A DNA stretch of 25,000 nt from Prorocentrum cordatum. Taxonomy: Eukaryota; Sar; Dinophyceae; Prorocentrales; Prorocentraceae. This document shows, in pieces, positions 23,118 through 25,000 of this stretch. Both the position numbers and the translations under genes were made by a program. The stretch's first letter is position 1. Each line of letters begins with the position of its first letter. A model generated the notes under the pieces. That model saw only the letters and a list, made by a program, of their open reading frames with translations. It had not been told where the DNA came from and did no database searches. Location of the stretch: positions 374,249 to 399,248 of the forward strand of contig CAUYUJ010001459.1 in NCBI GenBank assembly GCA_963575745.1, read 5' to 3'.

Positions 23118-24210
23118 CAAAACCAACGGCGAACTGCGAAACACTTAAGGAACGCGGAGCCCCTCCCCAACCAAAAGGGTTCCTTCTTCAGGGCCCCGAC
23201 TGTACCGACGCTCTGACGCAGCGGATCGGCGCGCCAGAGACGCAGCTCCGCACCATGACCAGGAAACTCTTCCGTTGGCGGCCAGGCAGGGGTCGGTCGT
23301 CTGCGCTGGCAAGGTGCGCTGAAGAGGGGCGCCGTTGAAGCGAGATAGCCACCATGCAGGAGAGGGAACATGAAACACGACCAAGAAGCACGAGGGGCAA
23401 TGTCTGTGCTGCCCAGCCGGCACCATGAACATCCAAGGTGGGGAGTGCCGGGCGGACCAGGAAGAGGCGCTGCTCCGAGACGCAGGGCCTCGTGCAGAGG
23501 CTCCTTGCAGACGGTGCTGCTCGCGAGGCCGTGCGACGAGGGGATCTCGGCTGCCAGCGAGGTTTCTCTGGACGGGAGTTGTTGTTTTTTTGGAGCTCGG
23601 AGCTCGGACTTGACTACCCATGATCCGGTCGCCGTGAAATTTCCCCCCCAGCTCGCCTCCCTCCGCGCTCTCACCTCCAGGAACCTTCCCCCCCTTCCCA
23701 AGACCCGTCCCCCTGGGGCCCTCCCTGAGCCTCCGTCCCAGTGGGATTTTTTGTTCAAGCTGGCCTCCCGAGCCCTGTCTCAGGGGGGCGTAAGACCCGC
23801 TTACAGGGGACTCGGAAATCCCCGACGAGGTCGTCAAAAAAATGACGAAGCCGAGCCTGCATGTTGACGAGGCCTCCCGCTGCAGACATCCCACGAAACT
23901 CCTACTCGTCAACATCCGAATCGCGGTCGTCAAAAAACGATGGCGAACCCGAGTCCTGGCAAACCCGGGTCTTACGCTCCCCCGACTGTCTGTGGCCGAG
24001 AATGGAAACTCGGAGCTAGGGAGCCCTGCCACACCGTCGCCGGGGAAGGCCTTCCCCAGCCACGACGGCACGAAGGGTTCGTGTTCGCCGCCGCCAGGCC
24101 CCGGCTCCGCACGCTCGGGGGCGTGCGCCGGGTCCGCCGGCGGGAGCCGGGCGGGCCTGCTGCCACTCCGCGCCTGCCTGGCCCCCTCCTCCCTCTCCAG
24201 TCCCCTACCT
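23118..24210. other. No gene recognised
   Basis: Open frames on both strands lack conserved-looking motifs. A further A-loop hairpin, TCGTCA-A6-TGACGA, is at 23831-23848, and a weaker relative (GTCGTCAAAAAACGATGG) is near 23928-23945. Confidence 0.45.
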
Positions 24211-24216
24211 CTGGAG

Positions 24217-24287
24217 AAAAAAACATGTTTTTTTTTGTTCCCCAGTTTTTTGCTCCTCCTCCTCCTCCTCCTCCTCCTCCTCCTACC
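24217..24287. repeat. A7-CATG-T7 palindrome followed by (TCC)n
   Basis: An 18-base perfect palindrome of seven A, CATG and seven T (24217-24234) is followed by a TCC tract (about 24253-24287). Confidence 0.9.
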
Positions 24288-24449
24288 CGCACCCCCGCCG
24301 CTCCACCTCCTCCCACACCCCCTCCTGGCCCACGCCCTCGTGCTCTTCCTCCTTCCGCCCTCCTCCCCTCGCCGTCGCCGCCCCCGTCCTCCCCGTCCCC
24401 TCCTTCCTGGGCCTCCTCCTCCCCCTGTCTCTGAAGGGGCCCCAGGACA

Positions 24450-24550
24450 CACAAATAAATACACACAAATAAACATATTCCCCATATTTTCCTGTATTTT
24501 CTGGGTTTCTGTCTTCTCCCCCACTTCCCATAGTTTCCCATATTTTCTCG
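24450..24550. repeat. AT-rich patch with short duplications
   Basis: ACACAAATAAAT-type units are tandem at about 24450-24475, and CCCATATTTTC occurs near 24481 and 24537. No coding signal. Confidence 0.6.
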
Positions 24551-24634
24551 GGAATCGACGATTAATTGTGTCTGTGTGTTTCTTTTCCTCCTGATCTTGG
24601 CGGTGCGCCGAGGAGGGAAGTGTGAGGGGGCAGG

Positions 24635-24903
24635 CCTTCTCAGAAGGGGGCGGGGCTCCTCAGAAGCCCCTCCGGCACTCCGAGGAGCCCACTGTGGCCT
24701 GCGGAGAAGACTCATAATTCTCCAGAGAAGGCCAAAGGCTTATGTTGCCCCCATCGTACTTGAGGACTGCATCCCAAAACTAATTTCGAGCACCCAGAAA
24801 CATGTCGAAACATTGTCGAACGAGTGCCGCCACCGAGGGCCCGACACGCGAGAACCCTCAAGTTTCGGTTCGGCACTTTCTTGGTGCTCGAAATTTCTTT
24901 CTG
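24635..24903. repeat. Cluster of hairpins
   Basis: Four inverted repeats occur within 270 bases: CCTTCT-C-AGAAGG (24635-24647); GGGCTCCTC/GAGGAGCCC (24653-24661 with 24682-24690); GGAGAA...TTCTCC (24703-24722); and AATTTCGAGCACC/GGTGCTCGAAATT (24782-24794 with 24883-24895), the last enclosing an inner GTGCCG/CGGCAC pair. Confidence 0.75.
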
Positions 24904-25000
24904 GTGATCCAAGCTAGCGTAGGCTGGAACATCGTACGGCAGGTTCGTGTCGCGCCGACCCCAGCGTTGGTTTTTGACACCGCAGGGATCATTCAACCTT

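Noticed and set aside
23145-24524. 459-residue minus-strand open frame
   Set aside because: It crosses a TCC tract, an AT-rich patch and hairpins, and shows no motif or consistent composition.

Overview
The window looks like nuclear DNA of a dinoflagellate. Reasons seen in the sequence: very GC-rich background, short coding exons separated by short introns (one with a GC donor), all recognisable genes of the left half on one strand, and an 18-of-21 match to the dinoflagellate spliced leader at the 5' end of a minus-strand gene (3212-3232). Several exons also resemble protein families that I remember as heavily expanded in predicted dinoflagellate proteomes (Symbiodiniaceae, Polarella, Prorocentrum). 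A Prorocentrum-like species is possible, but this is a guess.

Left half, about 1-13,100: a block of minus-strand genes. In transcription order they are: a multi-exon gene with a helical 'LGLRHPS' module, an acidic/basic linker and an AP2-like 'FRSGG' module (12,224 to about 10,100); a proline-rich protein (9,344-8,297); a Cys/His 'GGK...SPYH' protein (7,793-7,152); a Cys-motif/RS-rich protein (5,943-3,958); a short fragment repeating part of the 8-9 kb protein (about 3,640-3,478); and a transposase-like gene with a spliced-leader relic at its 5' end (3,233-72). Several frames break by one base, so some of these genes are decaying or the assembly has indels. Every gap between these genes or exon groups carries a cluster of short palindromes of the form GGCGG-N4/5-CCGCC. 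I counted about 34, and none lies clearly inside a conserved coding segment, although one overlaps a proposed start codon.

Boundary, about 13,100-13,400: an AT-rich island of about 260 bases. To its right the GGCGG palindromes stop.

Right half, 13,400-25,000: mostly non-coding, repeat-rich DNA. It contains a GC-rich block with degenerate tandem units, long GGA/TCC tracts, a perfect 20-base palindrome, an inverted-repeat element at 20.4-21.0 kb, and hairpins with A/T loops at 21.8-23.8 kb. Only three modest coding candidates stand out: a coiled-coil C-terminal exon on minus (16,629-16,998), a frame-broken zinc-ribbon-like segment on plus (18,492-18,812), and a coiled-coil pair on plus (22,515-23,047).

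How the left-block genes work together is unknown. Their shared strand and their membership of repeated families, including a transposase-like member, allow two readings: an ordinary unidirectional dinoflagellate gene cluster, or one large mobile element carrying accessory genes.
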